The notes: generated by a model from the letters alone, not told the origin. 16,520 nt of DNA from CAZKUN01 sp964555935 (GCA_964555935.1 CAZKUN010000204.1:1-16520); one strand, 5' to 3'; shown: positions 8,401 to 16,420, counted from the first letter of the stretch. A program made the numbers and translations.

Positions 8401-10505
8401 CGGACGTGGCCGGGCCGGGCGAGACCGTATACGTCGCGCATCACGTGCTCAAGAACATGACCGACTACCAGGCCCCAATCAGCGACTTCGAGAGCAAGGC
8501 TGTTTCGCGCCGGGATGCCTGGGCCGCCGGCGCCGTGACCGAGTGGCGGAGCATCACCCCAGTCGAAGTGGATCCCGCGGGCTGGATCCGCATGGAGGCA
8601 TCTCTGCCGCCCGGCGTGCTCAACCTGTTCACGGTCGTGCGGGAGCCGGCGTACTACTGGAGCCGCGATGGCCTGCGCGCCAACTTCCTGCTGCCGGCCG
8701 TGCGCGGTCGCGAGATCACCGCCCAGGCCCAAGGCGACTTGCTGAAGCTATCCACATCGCCCGAGACTGTACCGGTGGAGGTGCTGATGCTGGCCCCGCC
8801 GGGGGAGACTTGCGAGCGTATCGAAGTCAACGGAGCGGAGGTCGCCGGACGCCAGGTGGCGCTCCACGGCCTGAGAGGCGTGATCGTGCCGGTCGATCCA
8901 TCCACGCGCCGCGAATCGATCACGGTGCGGCTCGCGGCCACCGAGACGGAAGTGGCGGCGCTTGAGTTGAGCGCGGCGTCGACGGTGGCGGCGGGCGAGA
9001 AGCTCGAAGCCGTCGTGACGGGAGCCCCGAACGGCCCGCTCTGCTACAGCGTCTGGCGGGAGGGCACGCTTGTCCACGCGGGAAGCGTTGGCGCCACCGG
9101 CGGCGATGCGCGCTTCACGGTCTCCGTGCCGGTGGTCGCCCATGATGGCGAGTACCGTCTCCAGGCAGGGGCTGACCTCACGACAGAGGCCTTCTTCACC
9201 ATCACCGGCCACCAGCAGGCCGAGCAGGTCGCGTCCTACTGGCCACCAATGGAGCCGTCCGAGGAGACCACGGAGGTCGATCTCGAGCGCGAGGGCGTGA
9301 GCATCATCTCTTCCGGTCTGGGCAGCGTCGCCGGGGGACGTCCGACGGTGGACCCGGAGACGCTCACGCTCCGGACCGAGATGCCCGACGAAACGCAGCG
9401 CTACTACAACCGTGCCCACGCGGGGCTGGAGCTGAACGGGCTAACCTCAGCGACCATCCGGGTTGACCACAACATGGTCCCCCAGCAGGGACTCTACCCG
9501 GCGCGCCACGTGCTGCTTGAGGGGGCGGCCAACCCCTTCATCGGCTTCTTCGTGGACTACGCCACGCCGGCGGGATACACCCGTCGCGTCGCGTTTTCAC
9601 TGGGGCAGATGAGCTTCAAGCGCGAGAACGCCCTTCCCGGATGGGGAGCCGCGCGCGCCCCGGAGCGCTTCCTGCACCTGCCGGCGACCATCTTCACGGG
9701 CGAGAAGATCGAGGGGCGTCTCGACTTCCAGCCGTGGGCGCCGCCGGACTGGGACGGGCGGCTCTGGATCACGCTGGCGATGGACGATGTCTTCCGCAGC
9801 CGCTGGATCAGCCTGCAACTGGTCGCCCTCAACCCGTCGGCGGAGACCCCAAGCGTCACGGTCGAGGACATGCTGGCCGCGGCGGCCCAGCCACAGGACC
9901 AGACCATCACCGCCGTGACCTTTGCCGGCGCTCCCGAGGTGGATGGGCGACTGGACGACGAAGTGTGGGGGCAGGCTCCGCCTGTGGGCGATTTCTACAT
10001 CGTGCAGAAGCAGGGGCGGCGCGCATCGCAGGCCACGGAAGTGCGGATGGGGTATGACGACCGCTTCCTCTACTTGGGCCTGACATGCCTGGAGACCGAG
10101 AAGAACGGCTTCAGTGTCACCAGCGGGGCTAAGGGCAGACCGTGGTGGGACGACGGCATCGAGTTCACCCTATCCCCGGCGGCCTGGAACGGACGCTATC
10201 TCCATGCCATCGTAAGCGCGGACGCCGTCACCTACGAGGAGACCTCCGATGCCGCGCGGGAGAAGGTCGAGAAAGGCACCGTGGCCCTGCAGTGCCATGC
10301 CCACAAGCTCCCAGGGCGCTTCACTGTCGAGGTCGCCGTGCCCCTGGGCGCCGGTGGTCTCCCCGCGCCGCAACCGGGCGAGGAGTGGCAAGCCCAATTC
10401 ATGCGGACGCGCGTCGACCCGACGGGCACGCGCGAGTTCAACACGTGGACCATCTCCGAGGGCTACCATGACGCCAACGCCTTCGGCAAGCTCGTCTTCG
10501 AGTGA
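5451..10505 (+). CDS. Giant secreted multimodular glycoside hydrolase, GH36-like (clan GH-D) core with CBM-like and CBM9-like modules
   Basis: The product is 1684 residues from ATG 5451, with AGGGAG at 5435-5440. A signal peptide covers residues 1-33 (hydrophobic 'GTVFLCLLVGVSGGLSWAQA'). Approximate order: a CBM-like beta-sandwich (49-200); an F5/8-type C/CBM32-like domain (205-343); a beta-supersandwich (375-625); a TIM barrel (630-925); further beta domains, including an Ig-like one (1171-1250); an unassigned beta domain (1265-1470); and a CBM9-like domain (1485-1684: 'EVDGRLDDEVW', 'VRMGYDDRFLYLGLTC', 'WWDDGIEF', 'FTVEVAVPLG'). The barrel carries 'GLYMWLQSIMPESEIYQAHP' then DW (718-739), closely following the GH36 'GLW.EPEMV.P.SDLY..HPDW' motif. 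'CWYLDGG' (788-794) makes Asp792 the candidate nucleophile in place of 'KWDMNR'. Asp838 or Asp841 are guesses for the acid/base. Alpha-galactosidase-like activity is an inference. It heads the operon. Confidence 0.78.
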   Translation: MRSRIRPQSLLLRGTVFLCLLVGVSGGLSWAQAEDPATACQDVTEAIRSGWEVIAGDAAKGQEPLLSVVDDAVVGETALRVEAKHAGDWQGLLLRQAVDLTRFSRVEFYLKQNVRTTDTPWACALQVFFADGGQAVADPLMGLGEEWTKVSVPLRAPPFAIDGRPQTFSTTDRIRFYPYRELNSPGEYLQIDGLRFVPREEDATVATQGITCRYEVAPQGDVDAAATQLLDGENDPDQQVTFAPYSGDPVLVFDLGEVQTLTRIVLRAYPKGGRNIAGATFEVSEDEESWKPVASLTNEETPPPGGEQVLGAACLGVGRYLRVTLRKPQGDVPLALGEVVLERRATRAADREYTPEAYFDGPDMPPIPADHADDGEYVWLRGKSIQVAIHRRTGIIGGLWNADDKHVVLRGWDRYVFETREDLVESAEYADAGQMSRKGAGLLAWQGTNEDLPGIALEKSYRIRRDGAEEMLEKRSELTYTGARPDQFATVLSNVALTEAFRRGGYYEGVQTLCDRTLADDVHFKRIIPPNKAVMLSHPESGETVTQCRFKVNDRFCAPYYTQPATETYNTSSYNRCGWEVGHATLKLAPGVPQSVHVHTGMVGDGRFGWERHFVSLPDYRRFVADLTRPPWIADVKAVFGDTYHELLPGMAERTAERLLSIVDDGYVLSPSFCFCDTAWGDLPLAGDCHDIFGGVTSAEEMERILQSLHRHPRFKGGLYMWLQSIMPESEIYQAHPDWAIATNKVGDPMSFFPTLKTNFSRILSAPGHEDFLVKQVTDFLRRYTQSCWYLDGGAGAANVIDWETLRISQDYNGEDFCRRTREEFRRHDPEGLVFFNDAEDRFADIGYAEIGTGFGQDWRTTAAGMYQVKVRQYFDPLRLLSPLYVTRANSLAYLRLCTALGLVPAGSVSYETSGLLEYAPYCSAAFETRGLQFSPTRVTPDWRVEADTPLEIHALRAGRGLVLSVVSHTETEDTRDLRARVPADVAGPGETVYVAHHVLKNMTDYQAPISDFESKAVSRRDAWAAGAVTEWRSITPVEVDPAGWIRMEASLPPGVLNLFTVVREPAYYWSRDGLRANFLLPAVRGREITAQAQGDLLKLSTSPETVPVEVLMLAPPGETCERIEVNGAEVAGRQVALHGLRGVIVPVDPSTRRESITVRLAATETEVAALELSAASTVAAGEKLEAVVTGAPNGPLCYSVWREGTLVHAGSVGATGGDARFTVSVPVVAHDGEYRLQAGADLTTEAFFTITGHQQAEQVASYWPPMEPSEETTEVDLEREGVSIISSGLGSVAGGRPTVDPETLTLRTEMPDETQRYYNRAHAGLELNGLTSATIRVDHNMVPQQGLYPARHVLLEGAANPFIGFFVDYATPAGYTRRVAFSLGQMSFKRENALPGWGAARAPERFLHLPATIFTGEKIEGRLDFQPWAPPDWDGRLWITLAMDDVFRSRWISLQLVALNPSAETPSVTVEDMLAAAAQPQDQTITAVTFAGAPEVDGRLDDEVWGQAPPVGDFYIVQKQGRRASQATEVRMGYDDRFLYLGLTCLETEKNGFSVTSGAKGRPWWDDGIEFTLSPAAWNGRYLHAIVSADAVTYEETSDAAREKVEKGTVALQCHAHKLPGRFTVEVAVPLGAGGLPAPQPGEEWQAQFMRTRVDPTGTREFNTWTISEGYHDANAFGKLVFE

Positions 10506-10535
10506 GGATCGCGACCTGCGGACAACACGATTCCG

Positions 10536-10541
10536 AAGGAG
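10536..10541 (+). promoter_or_regulatory. Ribosome binding site of the MDR dehydrogenase
   Basis: AAGGAG lies 9 nt before ATG 10551, within the 45-bp gap after the modular hydrolase. No terminator-like hairpin with a T-tract is visible in the gap, which supports co-transcription. Confidence 0.65.
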
Positions 10542-10550
10542 CAAGACGAC

Positions 10551-11588
10551 ATGCGCAAGGTAGTGGCGTTCGACGGTCGGGGCGCGATTCTCGTGCTCGA
10601 GCAACCCATCCCAGAGCCGGGCCCGGGAGAGATCCTGCTGGAGGTGCGAGCCTCCATGATCAGCCCCGGCACGGAGATGGCCGGCGTGGTGTGGCGCCGC
10701 GAGAACCCAAGCGATGCCGAGACCATCCCGTTCGGCTACCAGAACGCGGGAGACGTCCTCGCCGTCGGGGAGGGCGTCACGCGGTGGCGGGTAGGAGACA
10801 AGCTGGCTTGCATGGGCATTGACGACGCCCTGCACGCGACCCACTCCATCATCCCCGTCAACCTCTGCGTCCCCATTCCAGAAGGGGTCTCATACGAGGA
10901 AGCCGCGTCAGCGCACATCGGGGCGACCGCGCTTCATGCCGTTCGCCGGGCGGAGCTACAGATCAGCGAGTTCATGGTGGTCGTTGGGCTTGGCATCGTG
11001 GGCCAGTTTGTCGCGCAACTGGCGCGCCTGAGTGGCGCCTACGTCATGGGACTCGATCGTCTGGCCTCGCGGCTGGAAGTCGCCCGTCAACTCGGCGCTG
11101 ACCGCGTCGTCAATGGGACCGAGGAAGATGTCCTGGCGGCGGGCCGGGAGTTCTCGCGGGGCTATGGGCTCGACTGCGGCATCCTGGCATTCGGGGGCGA
11201 GGGCACGGAGGTCTTCCAGCAGGTTGTGGCAATGCTGAAAGTCTCGCCCGACACCCACCAAATGGGGCGCGTGGTAATCGTCGGCGGGACCGAGATCACC
11301 CACCGCTTTGCCGCTTCGCTGGGGAACGTGGACGTGCGAAGCGCGGCCCGGACAGGGCCGGGATTCCTCGACCCGGATTACGAACATGGCCGGGACTACC
11401 CCCCAGTCTTCGTGCCCTGGACGACGCAGCGGAACTTGGAGGAGATCCTGCTCCTGACGGCCGCCGGGCGCCTGGAGATTCTCCCGTTCATCACCCACCG
11501 CTTCCCGATCGACGAGGCGCCAGCCGCCTGCGACATCCTGATCGAACATCCTGAGCAAGCCATCGGCGTCGTACTCACAATGGACTGA
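10551..11588 (+). CDS. Medium-chain dehydrogenase/reductase (MDR) lacking catalytic-zinc ligands; substrate unknown
   Basis: The product is 345 residues, a normal MDR length, with no signal peptide, so it is cytoplasmic. The N-terminal GroES-like domain has 'PGPGEILLEVRASMISPGTE'. SPGTE (38-42) replaces the usual 'GIC.SD', and 'PFGYQNAGDV' (60-69) replaces the zinc-binding 'GHE..G', so the catalytic zinc site is missing. The Rossmann motif is GLGIVG (146-151). Asp169 at the end of the second strand ('YVMGLDR') predicts NAD(H) preference. The family includes SPGTE-type polyol, sugar and BchC-like dehydrogenases, and the sequence does not fix the substrate. It lies 45 bp after the hydrolase and 28 bp before the next secreted enzyme, so oxidation or epimerisation of a released sugar is a reasonable guess. 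It is the only clearly cytoplasmic enzyme in this operon. Confidence 0.85.
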   Translation: MRKVVAFDGRGAILVLEQPIPEPGPGEILLEVRASMISPGTEMAGVVWRRENPSDAETIPFGYQNAGDVLAVGEGVTRWRVGDKLACMGIDDALHATHSIIPVNLCVPIPEGVSYEEAASAHIGATALHAVRRAELQISEFMVVVGLGIVGQFVAQLARLSGAYVMGLDRLASRLEVARQLGADRVVNGTEEDVLAAGREFSRGYGLDCGILAFGGEGTEVFQQVVAMLKVSPDTHQMGRVVIVGGTEITHRFAASLGNVDVRSAARTGPGFLDPDYEHGRDYPPVFVPWTTQRNLEEILLLTAAGRLEILPFITHRFPIDEAPAACDILIEHPEQAIGVVLTMD

Positions 11589-11616
11589 CACGCGGGAAGG
11601 ACGAGAGGAAGGCAGC

Positions 11617-14460
11617 ATGAGAACGCGCATCGTCGCCTTCACGAGGCTCGTCGGGGTTGCCGCGCTGGCGGCCCTGTTGGGTCCAGCCGCCGCCCTGCAC
11701 GCGGATGATGGGCCATCCAGGAACGCCATCTTCAACGGCGCTTTCGTCGAAGGGGTGACGGCATACGGCGTGTTGGGGCCCGGCTATAAGGGTGCCGCCC
11801 TTTCCGCTGACAAGTCGCAGCATGCGCAAGACCTTGTCACCGAGCTGATCGTCACATCCCCCGGCATGGAGCGGACTTTCACGGTCTACAGCACGTACCT
11901 GCTGCAGGTTCAGCCGGACCGGGAATATGAGGTGCTGCTGCAGGCGTCAGGGACGGGGCACTTCGCCTTCGGCGCCTTCGAATATGATGAGAACGACCAC
12001 CACATCGGCAACAACTACTCCGAACGGTACGTGCTCTCCCCCGAGTTCGAGCAATTCTCCTTCACCTACAGGCCCTCGAAGAACGCGACCGGCATCCGCC
12101 CATCCATCGTGTTCTTGGAGGCCCCCGACGGCACGCCGATGGATGTGAACGCGCGCCTCCGGAGCTTCGAGATGCCGGTTCCCGCCGACGAGTTCAGCGC
12201 CATGTGTGAGAGCTGGCCCGACTATGCGAAGGACGACGCTCTCGCCTCCTACGAGGGGTTCTCGGACGCGGAACTCGCGGAGCTTCGAGAGATCGCCGAA
12301 GCCGATAGCGTTCTGCCGCCCTACAAGCCGATCGTCATGGAAAAGCCAGGCGATTTCACCCTCACCACTTCGCGCGTTCAGTTCGGCAAGTCGGTTCTTC
12401 CGCGGCGCATCTCGGTGTTAGGGCAAGACATCCTGGCCAGGCCGATGGAACTCGCCGTCGAGTATGACGACGGGACGCGACTGCGTCTTGATGGGACGAA
12501 ACCCACCACTCGCGCCACCGGCCAGGAAGTGGTCATGCGCCAGCAGGCCCGCGCCGGCGGCAAGCAGGCGACGGTTAGTCTGCAGATGCACTACGACGCC
12601 GTCTTGGTCTACACCATCAGCTTCCCGAAGGACCCGGGCGCAACCATCACGAGCGCGACCCTCACCATTCCCATCCTGCCCGAGGTCGCGCGGTACATCC
12701 GTTACGACAGGTCGGCCCCTCCTGGCGCGAGCGGTTCTGACGAGTGGGTGTTCGGCTACGGGCCGCTTCCGGATGAAGGGGAGAAGACCGAGACGAAGGC
12801 CGTCATTGGCAGCGCGCACATGGGCGAGGGCAATGCGAATGACTGGAAGCCCGACATTCCCGGTGCTGACGGCCTGATCTGGGAATGGAAACGCGGCTTC
12901 CCGCAGATGCTGTGGATCGGGGACGAAGCCCGAGGTCTCAGCCTCATGAGCCTGAGCACGCAAGGCTACTCGGCGGGTGAAGACGACGCCACCGTACGGC
13001 TGGTCCGCAAGGACAATGAGGTCGCTCTGACGTACCGGTTCATCACCGACGACGTGCGTCTGAGCGAGGCGCGCCAGATGCAGTTCGCGCTGCAGATCAT
13101 GCCACCGAAACCTGTCCGCGAGGACTGGTTCTCATCCAGGTACAACGCCATGTTCCCCAGCTATCAGGAGATCGTGGACAAGGGCTTGGCTGTCTTTGAG
13201 GAACATAAGACTCCCGACGTAGCCCAGGGCGAGCCCCCCCCGTATACCACCGTCTATGAGGTCATCAGGACGGGAGTGTCGCCGCGAGTATGGGAACGGC
13301 GCGACCACCGCAAGTACCGAGACATCGGGTTCTTGTGGTACGTCCTGTGGAGTGAGGGATCCCGCGGCGCTGGGCTGCCGGTCGGAGGGTGCTCCACGCC
13401 GCTGGTGGGACATCCGGAGCGACTGTCCAAACTGGTCAAGTACTCCGAGCTTTACGGCCATCGGGGGTTGCCCTATTTCGCGGCCACCCATATTGCCGCC
13501 GAGGATCCGGCCGGCTACTACTACGTGGAGAAGCAGGATGAGTGGACACACCATCCTCGCATCGCTCGGCCGCCTTACCTGCGGCCCACCTGCCCCAAGA
13601 GCATGTTCTCAGCCTACATCGCGCGGGGAATCGGCAAACTCATAGACGACTACGACATCGCGGGCGTCTACTTCGATAACTGCGCCCCGCAGCTATGCCA
13701 AAACACCAAGCACGGGTGCGGGTATGTGGATGACGAGGGCGATCTGCAGCCGACGCTCCCGCTCCTCGGCTTCAGGCAGCTCTTCATGATGGTGCGCCGC
13801 GAGTTCGTCAAGCGAGGCAAGGAGCCGTTCATCCTGACCCATGCCGGCATGTACCCCGCATCGGTCTCGTTCATTGACGCCGAGTTGCAGGGAGAGGGCT
13901 CGTACGGGTCGGACCACACGGAGATGATGTCCCTTGGTGAGTGGCGGGCGCGGTGGCTCGGCCCGAACCAATTCGGCGTCCAGAACACCTACCTCCCCGC
14001 CTTCGGCTATGGCCTCGGCCCGGACGTCGACCGGGCTGAGCAGGAAGTGATCGGCACGCCGCGCTTGCTGGCCGTGAGCCTGCTCCACGGGACCCCCGTG
14101 TGGACCCAGTACGTCGACACGCCGCTCGTACATAAGGTCTGGACCGTGCTCGATGAGTTGGATGAGCCGGATGTTGCCTTCATTCCCTACTGGGAGTGGC
14201 AAGCGATCAACGACGCGCTGAACGCCGAAGGCGTATATGCCACCGCCTACAGCGGCGAAGACCGCCTCCTGCTAGTGCTGTCGAATCTCTCCGCCAGCGA
14301 GCGCGAAATCGCGCTTCCGCTGTCAGAGATCAGAGCGAAGAACGGGGCTCTGAATCAGGTCGTCGACAACATGCATGACTTGCCCGTGCGCGTTGACGGC
14401 GATGTGGTGACGTGCGTGGTTGGTGCGAAGAACTTCCGGTTGATCAGCTTCACCAGGTAA
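11617..14460 (+). CDS. Large secreted glycoside-hydrolase-like protein (GH123/DUF6067-like TIM barrel with N-terminal sandwich domain)
   Basis: The product is 947 residues from ATG 11617, with GAGG 8 nt upstream. The signal peptide covers about residues 1-30 ('GVAALAALLGPAAALHADD'). Residues 37-190 look like a CBM4/9-type beta-sandwich ('AIFNGAFVEG' to 'RLRSFEMPVP'). A long beta-rich middle (about 250-500) follows, with 'IWEWKRGFPQMLWIGDEARG'. Residues about 540-850 look like a TIM barrel: 'LPYFAATHIA', then 'DIAGVYFDNCAPQLC' with Asp687 at a strand end, then 'FILTHAGMYPASVSFIDAEL' (738-757) running into QGEG. Asp754, Glu756 and Glu760 are candidate catalytic acids. A small beta domain closes the protein ('DRLLLVLSNLSASEREIAL'), as in many glycosidases. 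The layout recalls DUF6067/GH123-like proteins, but I would not claim family membership without a profile search. The substrate is unknown. The next gene follows after 11 bp. Confidence 0.7.
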   Translation: MRTRIVAFTRLVGVAALAALLGPAAALHADDGPSRNAIFNGAFVEGVTAYGVLGPGYKGAALSADKSQHAQDLVTELIVTSPGMERTFTVYSTYLLQVQPDREYEVLLQASGTGHFAFGAFEYDENDHHIGNNYSERYVLSPEFEQFSFTYRPSKNATGIRPSIVFLEAPDGTPMDVNARLRSFEMPVPADEFSAMCESWPDYAKDDALASYEGFSDAELAELREIAEADSVLPPYKPIVMEKPGDFTLTTSRVQFGKSVLPRRISVLGQDILARPMELAVEYDDGTRLRLDGTKPTTRATGQEVVMRQQARAGGKQATVSLQMHYDAVLVYTISFPKDPGATITSATLTIPILPEVARYIRYDRSAPPGASGSDEWVFGYGPLPDEGEKTETKAVIGSAHMGEGNANDWKPDIPGADGLIWEWKRGFPQMLWIGDEARGLSLMSLSTQGYSAGEDDATVRLVRKDNEVALTYRFITDDVRLSEARQMQFALQIMPPKPVREDWFSSRYNAMFPSYQEIVDKGLAVFEEHKTPDVAQGEPPPYTTVYEVIRTGVSPRVWERRDHRKYRDIGFLWYVLWSEGSRGAGLPVGGCSTPLVGHPERLSKLVKYSELYGHRGLPYFAATHIAAEDPAGYYYVEKQDEWTHHPRIARPPYLRPTCPKSMFSAYIARGIGKLIDDYDIAGVYFDNCAPQLCQNTKHGCGYVDDEGDLQPTLPLLGFRQLFMMVRREFVKRGKEPFILTHAGMYPASVSFIDAELQGEGSYGSDHTEMMSLGEWRARWLGPNQFGVQNTYLPAFGYGLGPDVDRAEQEVIGTPRLLAVSLLHGTPVWTQYVDTPLVHKVWTVLDELDEPDVAFIPYWEWQAINDALNAEGVYATAYSGEDRLLLVLSNLSASEREIALPLSEIRAKNGALNQVVDNMHDLPVRVDGDVVTCVVGAKNFRLISFTR

Positions 14461-14461
14461 C

Positions 14462-14465
14462 GGAG
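14462..14465 (+). promoter_or_regulatory. Ribosome binding site that sets the start of the FGE-like gene
   Basis: GGAG lies 6 nt before ATG 14472, just after the previous TAA (14458-14460). It supports that start over the upstream in-frame ATG at 14412, which lies inside the previous gene. From 14472 the protein begins with a plausible signal peptide. Confidence 0.7.
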
Positions 14466-14471
14466 CAGGCC

Positions 14472-15158
14472 ATGGCCAAGAGAGCTGGCCTCACGGCACT
14501 AGGGCTGATGGGGCTCTTAGCAGGGCGACTCGCGTTTCCCGGTTGCTCCCATGCCGGAGAGGCGGCCCCTCGGGAGGGCGCCCCACACACGAATTCAGTA
14601 GGCATGGAACTGGCGTGGGTCCCGGCCGGCTACTGGGTGGGCAAGCATGAGGTGACGCAGAAGCAATACGTGGCTGTCATGGCGACCAACCCAAGCCGCT
14701 GGATCGGTGACAGGAGGCCCGTCGAAAACACAGACTGGAAAGAGGCCACCAGGTTCTGCGAGCAACTCACCGCGCGCGAGCGGGCCGCCGGCGGTCTGCC
14801 CGGTGGCTGGCAGTACGGTCTGCCCACGGAGAAGCAGTGGGAGTACTTCGTCGGGGACGCCAGCCTCGAAGACATGGTCCACGCGAGATGGGATGGGCTG
14901 GTCCCTCTGGGCACGATGCCCGTGGAGTCCAGGCCTCCGAACAGGTATGGGTTGCACGACGTGCGCGGGAATGTCTGGGAATGGTGCAGCGATTGGTGGG
15001 ACCCGAAGAGAAACGAGAAGGTGCTGCGCGGAGGGTCGTGGGACCTGGTGCATCCGGCCGACCTGGAGGCATCATACCGTCCGGTCAGCGCCGCAGTGGG
15101 CCGAGATGGCAACATCGGGTTCCGCATTGTGCTGCAGAAGGAACAGAGACCGAGATAG
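14472..15158 (+). CDS. FGE-sulfatase (SUMF1-like) domain protein without the active-site cysteines, exported or lipoprotein
   Basis: The product is 228 residues from ATG 14472 (GGAG at 14462-14465). The N-terminus is a signal ('AGLTALGLMGLLAGRLAFPGC'); its Cys25 may be a lipidation site. Family marks follow in order: 'TNSVGMELAWVPAGYWVGKH', 'EVTQKQYVAVMATNPSRW', 'RPVENTDWKEATRFCEQL', 'YGLPTEKQWEYF', 'RYGLHDVRGNVWEWCSDWW', 'VLRGGSW' and 'GNIGFRIVL'. True formylglycine-generating enzymes have two cysteines shortly after 'GGS.'; here that segment is 'DLVHPADLEASYRPVSAAV', with none. The protein therefore probably does not oxidise sulfatase cysteines and may be one of the many paralogues of unknown role. 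It is somewhat short, because the region between 'QWEYF' and 'RYGLHD' is compact. No sulfatase is encoded in the window. The next gene starts 23 bp later. Confidence 0.88.
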   Translation: MAKRAGLTALGLMGLLAGRLAFPGCSHAGEAAPREGAPHTNSVGMELAWVPAGYWVGKHEVTQKQYVAVMATNPSRWIGDRRPVENTDWKEATRFCEQLTARERAAGGLPGGWQYGLPTEKQWEYFVGDASLEDMVHARWDGLVPLGTMPVESRPPNRYGLHDVRGNVWEWCSDWWDPKRNEKVLRGGSWDLVHPADLEASYRPVSAAVGRDGNIGFRIVLQKEQRPR

Positions 15159-15181
15159 AACATCCGTGATAGGGGCTCCAC

Positions 15182-16420
15182 ATGACTGCCTGGACACGCC
15201 GCCTCATCGCTCTGTTTGCCGCTGCGGTGCCTGCTATCGCTTGCGCGTGGGCGCCTCGCCTGAGTTCGGCTCAGGCCATGGACCGGAACTGGATCAACGT
15301 CCGCTCCTTCGAGGATCGAGTGGTCGACCTCGGCACCGAGACCGAAGACTGGCAACCCGCTTTCATGGAGGCCGCTCGGGTCGCGAAGGAATCTGGGCGC
15401 CCCGTGTACGTGCCCGCGGGAGTGTTCAAGATCCGCAGCGCCATCGACGTCCCGTACGTGGAGGATCCCCAGGAGACGCCGGTGGGACACGGGTATCCGC
15501 TGCGAATCATCGGCGGGGGGCAATGGCGCTCGATGATCCAGCAGATGGACGACAGCGCCAACATCCTCAACTGGTCCGGTCCGACCTACGAGAAGAGCCT
15601 GGCTCGCGGCAGCATCAAGGACATCTGCCTCGTGGGCGGGGCGACGGCACTCAACATCAAGTGGCACAACAACTTCACCATGGACACGTGCTACATCCAC
15701 GGCGCGCATGAGTACGGGGTGTACGCCGAAGGGTGGAGCAGCCAGTTCCTCAACACAACCATCCGCTGGTGCTTCAACGTCGGCCTCTACGGTGGCGCGC
15801 ACTTCAACAACATCACGATCCGGGACGGGTATTACAGCCGCTGTGGCGTGGGCATATACCTCAATGGAGGGTACGGCGTGCGCGTCGACGGCGTCGGCAT
15901 GGAGGTCTGCGCCAACAGCGCCATCGTCGCTCGGATGATGAAGAAGCTCGCCATCACGGGGTGTTACTTCGAGGGCAACGGCGCGGCTGTCCCGGAGTAC
16001 ATCGAACGTGGCCCCACGTATCCTGGCCAGATCTACCTCGGGTACGCCAACCGATCGGTGACCATCTCCGACTGCATCCTGCGAGTCAACGTGTCCGAGA
16101 CCGGTGGACTGATTGCGATCACCCACTGCACCGACGGGAGAATCAGCGACAACTTGCTCCAAATCCGCGGACAAGAGGTCGGCGTGCTGCTCCGTTCACA
16201 TGCTCAGATCGGGGCCGAGATTCCGAATCATGTGGTCCGGCTTGTCGTGGAGGACAACCACTATGTGTTCGAGGCCGATCAGGCCGAGGAGCCGCTGAAG
16301 GTCTGGTATGGCGAGGAGTCGCCAGGCCTGCTTGAGAAGGCGCTCGAGCGCGGGTGCGAGTTCGAGGAGCACGAAGCGAACACGCGCGAGGGAATCGTGA
16401 CGAACGCGCCCGATCCGTAG
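15182..16420 (+). CDS. Secreted right-handed beta-helix protein, pectate-lyase-3-like
   Basis: The product is 412 residues from ATG 15182; GGGG at 15172-15175 is a modest ribosome site. The signal peptide covers about residues 1-32 ('LIALFAAAVPAIACAW', ending 'SSAQA'). After it comes the Pectate_lyase_3 (PF12708) type opening: 'WINVRSFEDRVVDLGTETED', then 'AFMEAARVAKESGRPVYVPA' and 'GVFKIRSAIDVP'. The usual 'GAkGDG..DDT' is eroded to 'FEDRVVDLGTETEDW'. The middle is a ladder of short strands with Asn, Gly and Cys at turns ('NNFTMDTCYIHGAHEYGVYA', 'NNITIRDGYYSRCGVGIYLN', 'KKLAITGCYFEGNG', 'RSVTISDCIL', 'GRISDNLLQIRG'), as expected for a parallel beta-helix. Such proteins act as polysaccharide lyases, GH28/GH55-like hydrolases or epimerases. 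I cannot pick catalytic residues, and the substrate is unknown. Confidence 0.85.
   Translation: MTAWTRRLIALFAAAVPAIACAWAPRLSSAQAMDRNWINVRSFEDRVVDLGTETEDWQPAFMEAARVAKESGRPVYVPAGVFKIRSAIDVPYVEDPQETPVGHGYPLRIIGGGQWRSMIQQMDDSANILNWSGPTYEKSLARGSIKDICLVGGATALNIKWHNNFTMDTCYIHGAHEYGVYAEGWSSQFLNTTIRWCFNVGLYGGAHFNNITIRDGYYSRCGVGIYLNGGYGVRVDGVGMEVCANSAIVARMMKKLAITGCYFEGNGAAVPEYIERGPTYPGQIYLGYANRSVTISDCILRVNVSETGGLIAITHCTDGRISDNLLQIRGQEVGVLLRSHAQIGAEIPNHVVRLVVEDNHYVFEADQAEEPLKVWYGEESPGLLEKALERGCEFEEHEANTREGIVTNAPDP

Noticed and set aside
14630..16174. 514-codon minus-strand ORF opposite the FGE-like and beta-helix genes
   Set aside because: It spans two well-supported plus-strand genes and their gap, and its product is compositionally typical of the complement of GC-rich codons.
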